A DNA stretch of 64,000 nucleotides from Taiwanofungus camphoratus (lineage: Eukaryota > Basidiomycota > Agaricomycetes > Polyporales > Taiwanofungaceae): contig CP021224.1 of assembly GCA_003999685.1 (NCBI GenBank), forward strand, positions 1,674,001 to 1,738,000, in the 5' to 3' direction. The position numbers and the translations under genes were made by a program. The notes under the pieces were generated by a model, which was not told where the DNA came from, did no database searches, and worked only from the letters and a program-made list of their open reading frames with translations. This document shows positions 32,040 to 44,400 of the stretch, one piece after another. Each line of letters starts with the position of its first letter. The first letter of the stretch is position 1.

Positions 32040-33679
32040 TAGTATAAATGTGATGTACAGTGTCTCAAAACAGGAGGTTTTCTTTCCCCCATTCTGCAGA
32101 GCTCAAGAAGAGCCTTCGTAAAGTCCTCTACTGCGCTCTATCACATTCTATCCATCTTCAATTATATTCAAAGAGTTGTGTCCCAGTCTGCCTTCTACAG
32201 TCTTTGAAGGGTTGCATCTCAGTCCATTTTCAACTCTGTCAAAGGGTTGTGTTCTTGTTCTCCAATATAGCACTTATCCACCTTTGACATCCGTCAAAGG
32301 GTTGTGTTTCAGTCCATCTTTGACTTCAGTCAAAGGGTTGCATTCTAGCCTCCCAGTCTTGTGTCTGCCTTTGATAACAATCAAAGGGTTGTGTTGAGTA
32401 TCCTGTCCCTAACCCAGTCCATCTTCAATATAGCTTGAAAAGTTGTGTCTGTATTACAAAGCTAAGTCCTCTCCATCAGTTTCTTCTACAAAGTCCAGTA
32501 TAGTAGCACTTCAAAGCTATGTCGAGCAGTTGTGACACACATCATAGGACATTGAACATCTTCAAAGGCATTTCTCAAGTAGTTTGATCTTGGGAACCCT
32601 TTACTGCTGACTCCTCCTTGCACATCACTCAGTTCTATAGTTCCTCTAGCTTCTCTAGGTCATACCCAGTAGGGGTTGGAGTTCTATAGTTCGTATCATT
32701 TCTGGAGCCCACTGTAAGGGGATTTCAGGCAAGAAATCCATCACTGTCAGATTACCAAAAATGTCTCCAGTATTCACTTGCTCACAAGTGTGTGAAGCTG
32801 CCAGTCATAGCACTAGCAAAAACCTTGACAATCATTCCAGCACCCTTTTGACACCATCATCTACATCCCCTGATACCTTCAACCACAAGAAAAAAGACCT
32901 CATAGATCACAGGCTAGAATTCCCTTTGACTTCTGACAAATGCACTTTGTCTTCTGAGCTTCTAGGACTCTCCACTCCGGAAGTCAATCTCTCATCCCCC
33001 AACCCCTATGAACAGTCCAGTTTGTCACCTGAATCAGAGGACCCAGTAGAATCAACATCACATATCACTATCCTGACTACTATGACTCTACCTTCATCCC
33101 AGCAGACCATTACTCTGTCCACTCTTTCCAGTTCTTCAAACCACCCCACACCAGCCACCATTAAACCCCCTACTCCTAATGTTACAATGAATCAGAATGC
33201 TGCACCTACACCATTCATGCCCTCTCAAGGCCATTTGACAGCACCCACCTTTGATCCGACAGAAGTCTGATCACTTCAACACTACTTCCAGGACATTGAA
33301 GTCCTATTCACACAGTGTAGAATTGTTGACAATGCAGAAAAGAAGTCATGGGCCATTCACTACCCCTTGATCGATGTCACAGACCTATGGGAATCCCTCA
33401 AATCCTTTTCTGATCAAACCAAAACCTATGCCCAGTGGAAAGCCAATGTTCTAGCACTCTACCCAGGTACTGATGACACCAGAAAATGGTCTCTCACTGA
33501 TATGGACCAGTTGATTGGTGAGCACACACACATTGGAATCCACAATGCTGCAGACCTCAGAAGCTATGACCACAACTTTGTATCTATTATGAAGCACTTA
33601 ATCATGCAGCAGCAGCTCTCCAACATCAAACAGAGTCAAGTGTTCCTTTGTGATTTCCAGCCTTCTCTACTAGTGTGGC
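32040..33679 (+). mobile_element. LTR retroelement C: leader and gag fragment (fossil)
   Basis: A leader with short tandem repeats, followed from about 32761 by a Ser/Thr/Pro-rich N-terminus and then a typical basidiomycete gypsy gag capsid region (MIDVTDLWESLKSF, YPGTDDTRKWSLTDMDQLIG, about 33367-33640). It ends abruptly where LTR B begins at 33680. Pol and the second LTR are not in the window. It is broken and partial. The 5' LTR border is not defined. Confidence 0.7.
32160..32400 (+). repeat. TCAAAGGGTTGTG direct repeats in the leader of element C
   Basis: At least six imperfect units spaced about 40-55 bp apart, each with TCAAAGGGTTGTGTTxxAGT and CATCTTTGAC-like arms that could pair as stem-loops. 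They lie just upstream of the gag region. Confidence 0.65.
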
Positions 33680-34165
33680 TGTTACTGGGGGTGCGCCCGT
33701 TAACGTGCTGCTTAATAGTGGGACTATATGCAGCTGGGCGACAAGGAGGAACACTAGTGATGACGAGTCACTTATTTCTTAGGTGTCTTCAACCACAAGC
33801 CCTATGTGGTCTCGAAGGGTTGCGGGCTTCTTGCGATACGAGGTAGTGAGTAGAGCAAGGTATATTCAAGTACAAAGGTGCGGTACTCTATGGTATGAAC
33901 AAAGAGGATAAAGCTGGAGACCCTTCGCTGTCCGAGGGTCGTATATATACTACTGCTACTGTCCCCCAGGCACTACTGTCACGACCCTGGGGACAGCGTA
34001 AAGAGAGAAAGGTAAGCGGCCCACATGAGTAACTATGAATGGCGTAAGCGGAGATGGTCAGCCCGTCAGACAGATGTGGGATGAGTAACTGGAAGTGAGC
34101 TGCACGTCCGTGATGTACAGTAAGAAAAAAGTAAACTCGTCTGTTGTCCCTACCAGCCAGTAACA
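33680..34165 (-). repeat. 3' LTR of gypsy B
   Basis: 486 bp, on the plus strand TGTTACTGGGGG...CAGCCAGTAACA. Equal in length and very similar to 47571-48056. A third copy, in the opposite orientation, begins at 63668. Confidence 0.92.
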
Positions 34166-34667
34166 TTACCCCCGTCTCCTCCTAGATGTCGTCCCGACAT
34201 CTGTCATTAGACAACAGTGGCGTCCTTGGCAGGGTCATCAATTTCTGACCAGGCGGCCCCCACGGTGGGGCGGTTGTCAGTGTCATGGTCATTGGTGAAG
34301 CAGTCGAGGCAGCGAGGGGGGATGACAACTTCTGCAGCCTGTGTCATCTGTGCCGAGGGGGCATTGGCTCTGGCGGGTTCAGCCCCCCAGATTGGGTGCT
34401 GGTAACATGACGATGAGGCATGGTCTTTACCCCCGCAGAACTGACAGGAGTACTCCCAGGTGGCCGTCGAAGTTTGGCGGCATTCAGGGTGGAGACAAAC
34501 AGTCCACTCATCTTGAATGGTGGGGGCGGGGCACATGATGACAAAGGATGGAGGGAGGAGGTGCTGTAAGGCGGTGACAATATCTGTGCGGAGTAGGAAG
34601 TTGAGGAGGGACCATGTGCTGTTACATGCCTGCCAGTACGCTACCCCCATCTCCTGGATCGGGCTGG

Positions 34668-34672
34668 CCCAC
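34668..34672. repeat. Target-site duplication CCCAC, left of A2
   Basis: CCCAC before TGTTACAAGG at 34673, matching 41432-41436 after the 3' LTR. Confidence 0.9.
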
Positions 34673-35318
34673 TGTTACAAGGCGATACAGGTGTGGGCGT
34701 ACATTTCATTTTCTCTTTACTTCATGGACTAGCGGGTCGTGTACACTTACAATTACCACCACCATTCCAGACGGGCTGTCCATCCCTGCTTAGTTATGGA
34801 CTGTTACTCAGAGGGGGCCATTCAGGCCTCTGACTCAGGGACACTTAGTAGGTACTGATACCTGTGAGATAAAGGCCGGCTTACCCTAAACCCACCGTAG
34901 TACTTAAGGGGGTTGGCTCACTGCGGAGTACCCCAATCTTGTCCTCTTGTTTATCACCTTCTGTTACAACCGGGTAACCGTACTGTTACCTTGTTTCTTA
35001 CCTTCGTTACTAGTCACTAAGGGTTACATCTCGGTAGCCTTAGCCTCACTGCGTACTTGGACACCGTCGCTGTCCTTGTACTTTGTATATACCTTCGTCT
35101 ATTCAACAGGTCTTCTCAGACCATCTACTCTCTTGTGACCACACTTGAAGCTAGACGACGTGACATAGCCCGTAACTCTCTCGAGACCGTTGGGCTAGCA
35201 GTTGAAGACTTAGGTGTATACTCATCATCAGCGGAGCTGACTCCTCGCATACACGCTCGACTACTCAACGACTCACCGTCACTAGTAGTCGCTTACGGGC
35301 GTAGACACCCCCGTAACA
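34673..35318 (+). repeat. 5' LTR of A2
   Basis: TGTTACAAGGCG...CCCCGTAACA, 646 bp, followed by TTAGGACAAG. The leader after the LTR does not look like a standard tRNA 3'-end primer site, so the priming mode is open. Confidence 0.95.
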
Positions 35319-38300
35319 TTAGGACAAGATTTCAACTTCTATCTGCAGATAGCGAACCCGAACCCGACACGAACAAACCTCTATCTGTGAATAGCGAACC
35401 CAAATCCGAAACGAACGAACAAAACACCCAAACCTCACCAACGTCCTCATAGGCAGGATTGGATAAGACCAGCGTCTCGAAAAGGGACTGGCAGGAGGAG
35501 ACTACTTGACTACAAGTATGCACCATCTTTTGCCCGACAGAGAGAGAGAGAGGCATGAACAGGGATGGAACGATTCCTGGCGATAGTCCAGAGAGCTATT
35601 GCCTGGCGAAGAAAACTGAAGGAAGGAAGGGAGGAGGAGGAACTCCCCTGACCGGAAATAGTCGAAGAAAACGCACTCGGAATCCCGTGGAATGAACCAC
35701 TCACAGCGAGCAACGATGACCTTGGACTTTCTCAACCCTCTGCTGATGTCCTAGACCAGGGACAGGGAGGTGCAGGCCCCAAGGAAGAACAACAGCACAA
35801 CCACACCGAAGTGACATCGACATTGCAGACACGGACACAGCACTGGAAAAAGAAGAGCTGTTACCGATGTAGAAAGACAGGACATACGGTCAAGGATTGC
35901 CCTGAACCCAGGAAGTCCAAACGAAAGGGAAGTGACAGCGCTAGCTCAGTCAAAGCTGATAATGAACAGGACAGCCAGCACACGATGGGACCCGGACTTT
36001 CACAACCTCCCGAGGCAACTGGGAGAGTAGGCCCCAGAGGGGAGGATTCATTCCCCATCATCACAGAACCCTTGTCACAATGGCCAACCAGTGTAAGCGA
36101 CTTCATGCTGGAAGAGACCCAGCCATATCCCTGCCCACCAGCAGACTACTGGGGCAGTGAAGAATCTGATGGATCGATAGAGCTTCCCATGGCAGGGACC
36201 TCACAAGCACGCCCAGATGAACTGGACGTCGAAAGCAATGGCGGCATATCGGTGGGACTCACACATACCGGACACCTAAACCGTAATACCCTGTACGCCA
36301 ACGGGTACATCACCGCTGGAGGGATCGCTGTCGCAGTGCGAGCCTTACTTGATAGCGGAGCTGATACAAACCTGGTTCATCCCAAATTTGTAAAGCAATG
36401 GAGACTCCCCACTAAACCTCTAAAGAAAAAAGTGTATTCCACCACCATCGATGGAAGTACGAATAGAGGGGGACCGATCACCCATAGGGTCGAAGGGAAA
36501 TTCCGTATCGAAGGATGTGACATACCCACAAACTTCTACATATCAGATGTTGGATGCCTGGATGTGATACTAGGCAACCCTTGGCTGAGGTATGTCAACC
36601 CGAAAATCGATTGGGATGCAGGGACACTGGAGCTCGACACAAAACAGCTTGCTGAATGGCAAAAGGTCTATGCCATGGCAATGGCCTCACACATGGGAGG
36701 AGGCATTAGTAGAATCCAAGCATCAGTACACGACCACGATGATGAATTGGAAAACATCGTATGCGCGTATACACGGGGAGAAGGTGTCTTAGGCATCTTC
36801 AAAGACGAAGCAGAGCCACTTGTGGACAAGGACGGCCTGTTAAGAACACCCAAATACCATCAATCGAAGTTAAACCGGGGAAGCCAAGTCAATGGCTCGA
36901 AGCGATTCATAGCAACAGCCAGGCAGACTAGTGCACCTCTGATGCCTCTGGAAACAGAACCACGAATCGAGGACCTGATACCTGAATATCTGCTCGACTA
37001 CAAGGACCGGTTTGAGAAGGCAGCGGCCAAACGATTCCCTGAACCCCGACCATGGGACCATGTCGTCGAGACCAAGCCCGACTTCGTGCCAAGAAAGTGC
37101 GGTGTTATCCCACTATCACGAGCAGAACAGGTCGAGATGGATAAGTTCCTGGATGAGAACCTGGCAATGGGATACCTACAAGAATCCAAGTCACCCATGG
37201 CATCCCCAGTGTTCTTTGTCAAGAAGAAAGACGGTGGACTCCGTCCCTGTCAGGACTATTGGTACCTTAACAACAGCATGGTAAAAGACACATACCCACT
37301 CCCGCTCATTGGAGAGTTAATCGACAGACTGACCAAAGCGACCGTCTTCACGAAACTGGACCTTCGGAACGGCTACAACAATGTACGCATCAAGGAGGGT
37401 GACCAGTGGAAGGGTGCTTTCATGGTCAACCATCATGGAACCAAGAAACTGGTCGAGCCAACGGTCATGTTCTATGGCATGTGCAATGCCCCAGCAACGT
37501 TCCAACGGCTCATGAATGACGGCTTCAAGGACATGTTAACAGAAGGATGGCTCATCATTTACATGGACGACATCCTGATATTCTCTAATAACGCTGCTGT
37601 CCACCGGGAATGAACACGGTGAGTACTGCAATGCTTACAGGAGTTGGACCTCTTTGTCAAACCACAGAAATGCGCATTCGACGTTCAAGAAGTCGAATTC
37701 CTAGGGATGACCATCACACCGGGCCAAGTTCACATGGACAAAGACAAACTATGGGGCATTAAGGACTGGCCGACGCCAACCAAGGTCAAAGACGTTGAAC
37801 GGTTCTTGGGTCTAGCTAACTTCTACCGCTGGTTCATACGAGGATTCTCTGACATTGCCCACCCCTTGAACACCCTCAAGAAGAAGGGGGTACAGTGGAA
37901 CTGGACTGCAAAATGCGAGGCCGCTTTCAAAGAACTTAAGAGCCGCTTCTGTGAAGCCCCGGTACTCACTATGCTTGACCCAGAGAAACCATTCGTGATC
38001 GAATGCGACGCATCCCTGGTAGCGACCAGAGTGGTACTACAACAGGAAGGGTCCAACGGGAAGCTCCACCCCACGGTGTATCTCTCGAAGTCACTAAATG
38101 AAGCAGAACATAACTATCAAATCTACGATAGGGAACTGCTGGCGATCGTACGTGTGCTCGAAGAATGGCGCCACCACTTGGAAGGGGCGAAACACCCTAT
38201 CACAATCATAACAGACCACAAAAACCTGACGTACTTCAGGGAGGCCCAACGACTTACACGGTGACAGGCACGATGGCAACTACTACTGTCGCAGTTTGAA

Positions 38301-40140
38301 TTACGGTTGGAGAACTGAAAGGGCAAGCGACTTATAGTCGCTGATGCACTGTCACGACAACCAGGACACCCTGGTGGTGAATGGGACAATGAAGACATCG
38401 TCCTCTTACCCAATGAACTATTCGCAAGGGCAGTAAACATCGACCTCATTGAATGAATCTGGGAACACTGCAGCCATGATCAGCAGGTCGTCGAGACGAT
38501 CGATGCTTTAAAATGGGGGAAGGTGCCACCATTCAAGGGCACTGGATTTGCACACACAACACTGGCCGATTGGGACGTGCAAGATGGACTCATTTTGTTC
38601 AAAAACTGAATCTACGTACCCCCTAACGATGACCTACGCAGAGAAGTCATCAGCCTATGCCACGACACCCCAGCCATGGCCCATCCCAGAGTACAGGGGA
38701 CGTTTTCCATTGCCAGAAGAGACTGGTTTTGGGACGGCATGCTAGCGTTCACTGAAAACTATGTGAAAGGCTGCGCAAAGTGCCAAGAAAACAAGGTCAA
38801 CACACACCCAACGTGACCACCGATACATCCTATCCCCACTGAACCGAACTCTAGGCCATTCTCCCACATCTCCGCCAATTTCATCACGGACCTACCAGAA
38901 TCGAAAGGCTTTGATGCACTAATGGTGGTCGTCGACCGTGAACTATCCAAGGGGATTGTCCTGATCCCATGTAACAAGAACATTGACGCAGTAGGAACAG
39001 CAGAGGTGCTTCATCAGAACGTCTATCGGTGATATGGGCTGCCGGACAGGATAATCTCGGACAGAGGTCCTCAGTTCGCAGCAGCAGTTTTCCGAGAATG
39101 GTGCAAGCAAACTGGGGTCAAGGCAGCGATGTCCACCGCCTACCACCCCCAATCCGACGGAAGCACTGAGCGTGTCAACCAGGAACTCGAAGCAGCATGG
39201 CGGATCCTATGTGCAAACAACCCCCACGACTGGGCGAAGTTCATCCCCGAATTCGAATTCACACACAACCAGGTACCACATGCAGGGCGAAAGGAGTCAC
39301 TGTTCAAGCTGATCATGAGATTTGACTCGAAGGCCATCGGCTCCCCTAAGACATCTGAGAAGTATCCGTCCATCAAGGACTGCCTTTCAGCTATCAGCGA
39401 GTCTAGGAAAGAAGCCTTGGCAGCACAGGATCTGGCCACACAGCCCATGGCGGAACGAACACGGCAGCCATGGAAACCATTCGAGAAGGGGGCACAGGTT
39501 TGGCTAGAAGCCACAAATCTTCGTCTAAAGGTTCCGAAGAAGTTTGCCCCAAAACGTGTAGGACCGCTCAAGATAGCTGAAGTCCTAGGACCACTAACGT
39601 ACAAGCTGCAGCTACCGAAAACATGAAAGATACACCCGGTATTCCATGCGTCACTGTTGACGCCATACCGGGAGACTAGAGAACATGGGCCAAACTTCAC
39701 GAAACCACCCGCAGAGTTAGTCGATGGGGACGAAGAATACGAAGTCGAAGGCATCCGCGGGCATCGCGCCCAACGTGGGAAATGGCAGTTCCTGGTCAAA
39801 TGGGTTGGATGGCCGAACTCGGCTAACACATGGCAGTCGGAAGCGGACCTAGCGAATTCACCCAAGGTCCTAGAACTGTATAAAAAGGCCAACAAGTTGC
39901 CAGCCAGGCCCCAGATCAACGCCCGGCACACCCGCATCTGCAGACAGGCATACAACCATAGCTCCACCGGCAAACAGCACTGCGATGTCCACTCGTACAA
40001 ACCCCCACTCCCGGTCTCGTACGAACTCCCCCTCCCAGTCTCTGCACCTAAACCACAGTGCAGCAAACGTACGGGCCCTTGCACCCCGGATACGAGCATG
40101 ACAGACTCGGGCCCATCCATACGAAGCAGTACAGGAGACA

Positions 40141-40749
40141 GTGCCTCCGTATGCCACCTCGGACGATCTGTACGATCACTGGAGACTAGCGCACCGGATA
40201 GCGTGGGTGTTGGTGGATGCAGACCTCAGGCCAGAGGTCGACACAAGGATACTAGCGTGGCCCGACCTTCGCCTACTAGTCGACATCTATCAGACGTTCG
40301 TGGGCGTGGCTCGCGACGCTGGTGGCCTCGCCGCAATAGAGCGTCGACGGACGGGTCTTGGCGCAAATGGGGACAACCCAGCGACATGGGAGTTATCCCA
40401 CCTCAGCGTCGACACGGGCAGAGCAGCGCGAGATCTGCTTGCCTACCTCTTACGGTCCCCTCTGGTGGGACTCATCGACAACCTGATCCCCTTCAGGAAC
40501 CAGGCGCGGGTACAAGCCCCCAACATTAGCTATGCCCCCAGCTCAGGATCAGGGGGGTCCTCGAACCATGGCTCCACCAATCCCTCATCGACCAACTCCC
40601 CTTTCTGCATCCGGTGCCTTCAAGTTGGCCATCAGATTGAAGAATGCATGCATGATAGCAACGACAACCTGTCATCCGACCACTCCGACACCATCCAACC
40701 TCAGACAACGCTGGAGACGGATGCTGAACATTCTGACGTCGAAGGTTAG
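40141..40749 (+). CDS. Extra 3' reading frame of gypsy A2, zinc-knuckle-like end
   Basis: A reading frame of about 200 residues that overlaps the chromodomain frame and ends just before the polypurine tract. It begins with a helical domain (SDDLYDHWRLAHRIAWVLVD, LAWPDLRLLVDIYQTF), has a Ser/Gly/Asn-rich linker, and ends with CIRCLQVGHQIEEC, a CCHC-like knuckle. Family B has a similarly placed segment with CQFCGGKDHASSSC (34207-34650, minus). Function unknown; a second nucleocapsid-like or accessory protein is one reading. Confidence 0.55.
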   Translation: MPPYATSDDLYDHWRLAHRIAWVLVDADLRPEVDTRILAWPDLRLLVDIYQTFVGVARDAGGLAAIERRRTGLGANGDNPATWELSHLSVDTGRAARDLLAYLLRSPLVGLIDNLIPFRNQARVQAPNISYAPSSGSGGSSNHGSTNPSSTNSPFCIRCLQVGHQIEECMHDSNDNLSSDHSDTIQPQTTLETDAEHSDVEG

Positions 40750-40785
40750 ATCGTCGGGGACGACGAATCTTTGAGAAGGGGGTAA

Positions 40786-41431
40786 TGTTACAAGGCGATA
40801 CAGGTGTGGGCGTACATTTCATTTTCTCTTTACTTCATGGACTAGCGGGTCATGTACACTTACAATTACCACCACCATTCCAGACGGGCTGTCCATCCCC
40901 GCTTAGTTATGGACTGTTACTCAGAGGGGGCCATTCAGGCCTCTGACTCAGGGACACTTAGTAGGTACTGATACCTGTGGAATGAAGGCCGGCTTACCCT
41001 AAACCCACCGTAGTACTTAAGGGGGTTGGCTCACTGCAGAGTACCCCAATCTTGTCCTCTTGTTTATCACCTTCTGTTACAACCGGGTAACCATACTGTT
41101 ACCTTGTTTCTTACCTTCGTTACTAGTCACTAAGGGTTACACCTCGGTAGCCTTAGCCTCACTGCGTACTTGGACACCGTCGCTGTCCTTGTACTTTGTA
41201 TATACCTTCGTCTATTCAACAGGTCTTCTCAGACCATCTACTCTCTTGTGACCACACTTGAAGCTAGACGACGTGACATAGCCCGTAACTCTCTTGAGAC
41301 CGTTGGGCTAGCAGTTGAAGACTTAGGTGTATACTTGTCATCAGCGGAGCCGACTCCTCGCATACACGCTCGACTACTCAACGACTCACTGTCACTAGTA
41401 GTTGCTTACGGGCGTAGACACCCCCGTAACA
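40786..41431 (+). repeat. 3' LTR of A2
   Basis: 646 bp, same length as the 5' LTR and nearly identical. Followed by the duplicated CCCAC. Confidence 0.95.
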
Positions 41432-41436
41432 CCCAC
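41432..41436. repeat. Target-site duplication CCCAC, right of A2
   Basis: Identical to 34668-34672. Gypsy B sequence resumes after it. Confidence 0.9.
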
Positions 41437-44400
41437 CACTTCATCGCATCGTGCCCCCCAGCCTCTGTCTCCCCCCAGTATCCACGGATGACCTGATTGA
41501 GGTGGAGGATGACTTCGGCCTCGTGCCGGAAGATGGCAACCAGGCACGCGAGGTCGGGCCAGATGATGAGGGTGGTGTCGACGGCTGGGCAGAGCTGCTC
41601 GTTGGCCAACACCCACCCTAGGTGGTCGGCTAGGGTCATAAAGTTGGCGGTGAGGCCCAACGTTGCTTGGCGAGGGAGGGCGACCATGATCCCATTGTCC
41701 CAGTTGGGGAGGTTCTGCTGCCCCTGGAGGAAAGGGTTGAGGGTGCAGGCATTGGCAGCTGTGAGGATGGAGGCAGTGAGGCGAGCCCTGGCAACATTGT
41801 TCTGGCAGGACATGGTGAGGGTCGACATCTGAGAGGAAGATCGATGCAATGCAGGTTGCGATTGAGTGGCTGGGTTCTGGATTGGTGCTGAGGTGGTTTG
41901 CCTTTTTATACTGTTTCAGCAGTGCTGGGGCATGATGCAGATCCTCCTCCTTCTGCCACATGTTGGCGGAAGCCAGCCACCCCTTCCATTTGATGAGAAA
42001 CTCCCACCTCCCATGGTGGGCACAATGCCCACGGATACCTTCGACTTCGTATTCTTCTTCACCTTCGACCAGGTCTGGTGGGGGCTTGGCAAAGTTTGGT
42101 CCATGTTCTGCTGTTTCCTTGTATGGAGTGAGTAAAGATGCGTGGAACACCGGGTGGATTTTCCAGGTTTTCGGGAGTTGTAGTTTGTAAGTCAGGGGGC
42201 CCTTGACTTCGATGATCCTAAACAGCCCGAGTCACTTGGGGTCAAACTTCCGACTTATTGTTTTTAGGCAAAGGTTTGTGGCTTCTAGCCAAACCTTGTC
42301 GTTCTTTTGGAATGGTTTCCAGAGGAAGAGGGTCCTGTCCTCCATCAGCTTTCGTGCCAGTTCTTGTGCTGCAAGGGCCTCCTTGCAGGATTCGGAGATC
42401 TGGGTCATGCAGTCCTGAAGCATGGGGTACTTCTCTGAGGGTCGAGGGGAGCCGATGGCCTTTGGGTCATATCCCATAATCAGCTTGAATGGGGAGTCCT
42501 TCCTTCCAGCATGCAGCACCTGGTTGTGTGCGAATTCAAACTCTGGGATGTGTTGGACCCACATATGGGGATCATTTGCACACAGGATCCTCCAGGCTGC
42601 TTCTAACTCCTGGTTGACCCGCTCCATGCTCCCATCAGACTGGGGGTGATAAGCCGTGGACATTGCTGCCTTGACTCCAGTCAGCTTACACCATTCCTGA
42701 AATGCGGTGGCTGCAAACTGTGGGCCTCGGTCTGATATCATCCTGTCAGGTAAGCCATACCGTCTGTAGACATTGAGGTGGAGGGCTTCTGCTGTTCTGA
42801 CAGCGTCTATGTTCTTAGTGCAGGGCACTAATACGATATCCTTGGTGAGCTCCCTGTCGACTATCACCATGAGTGTGTCGTATCCCTGTGATTCTGGTAG
42901 GTCAGTGATGAAGTTGACCGATATGTGCAAGAACAGTTGGGAGTTTGGTTCTATTGGGATGGCCATTAGTGGGGGGTTCATTGGGTGCGTGTTGATCTTG
43001 TTCTCCTGACATTTGGCACATCTCTCAACATATTTCTCAATGAACGTGGTCATCCCATATCAGAACCAATCCCTTCTGGTGATGGCAAGGGTGCCTTGAG
43101 CACCAGGGTGTGCCATGGCAGGTGTGTCGTGGCAGAGTCGGATGACTTCTCAGCACAGGTCATTGTTGGGAGGGACGTAGACTCAGTTTTTGTACAAAAT
43201 CAATCCTTTCTGAACGTCCCAATCTGCCAATTTTGTGTGTGCAAACCCTGTGCCCTTGAATGGTGGTACCTTCCCCCATTTTAAAGCGTCAATCGTCTTG
43301 ATGACCATCCTATCATGGCTACGACATTCACGTATCTTTTCAATGATGGCTGTGTTAGTGGCATTAAGGAAGAGTTCGTCAGGGAGCAGGATGACGTCCT
43401 CATTGTCATGTTCACCTCCTGGGTGGTCTGGATGTCAGGACAGAGCATCGGCAACTATGAGTCAGCTGCCTTTTTTATTAAGCAGCTGGATGTCAAACAG
43501 GGATAGGAATAGCTGCCAGTGGGCCTGCCAATGGTTTAGCTGTTGGGCCTCCCAGAAGTAGGTTAGGTTTTTGTGATCAGTGATCACCATGGTAGTATGT
43601 CCATTGCCCTCCAGGTGGTGACACCATTCTTTGAGTGCTTATACAATGGCCAGGAGCTTCCTATCATAAATTTGATAGTTCTGTTCTGCCTCCTTCAGAC
43701 TTTTCGAGAGAAATGCAATGGGGTGAAGCCTCCCCTTCTTGTCAGCTTGTTGCAGAACCGCTCTGGTTGCGACGAGTGAGGTGTCCGCTTCAATCATAAA
43801 TGGTTTGGAGGGGTCCGGCATGCAGAGGATAGGCATGCTGGAGAAGCATCGCTTGAGCTCCTCAAAGGCGGTTTTACATGTGGGTGTCCAGTTCCATTCA
43901 GTGCGCTTCTTCTTCATCACATTCAATGGGTGCGCGATGTGGGAGAAATTGTGGATGAAACGTCAATAGTAGTTGGCAAGTCCCATGAATCGTTTGACAT
44001 CCTTCACCTTAGTGGGATGAGGCCAGTCTGTGATTCCGCACAATTTGCCTTTGTCCATGTGCACCTGTCCAGGGGAGATTGTCATACCCAAGAAGTCCAC
44101 TTCTATGACATTGAAGGCACATTTTTCCGGTTTTACAAACAGGTCCAATTCGTGTAACTGTTGCAGGACCCATCGTGTTCGATCCTGGTGCACTGCGGCA
44201 TCATCTGAGAAGATAAGGATGTCATCCATGTAGATTGCTATCCATCCTTCGGCCAACATGTCCTCGAAGCCATCGTTCATCATGCGCTGAAAAGTGGTGG
44301 GGGCATTGCACATTCCGAAGAACATGACAGTGGGCTCGATGAGTTTGTCCTTGTTGCCATGCTTTACCATGAATGTGCCCTTCCACTGGTCACCTTCTCT

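Larger units (their letters stand above)
34673..41431 (+). mobile_element. Ty3/gypsy family A element, copy A2: structurally complete, nested in B
   Basis: 6,759 bp with two 646-bp LTRs (34673-35318, 40786-41431) that differ at only a few sites, so it is a young insertion. Parts in order: gag with zinc knuckle CYRCRKTGHTVKDC (about 35860-35900), protease (LLDSGADTNL, about 36350), reverse transcriptase (YMDD about 37563), RNase H (to about 38260), integrase with a zinc-binding HHCC-like start and core (about 38650-39300), a chromodomain (YEVEGIRGH...FLVKWVGW, about 39745-39815), and an overlapping 3' reading frame (40141-40749) ending in a CCHC-like motif. A polypurine tract GAGAAGGGGGTAA precedes the 3' LTR. 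The outline is whole, but the coding part carries several breaks. Confidence 0.95.
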
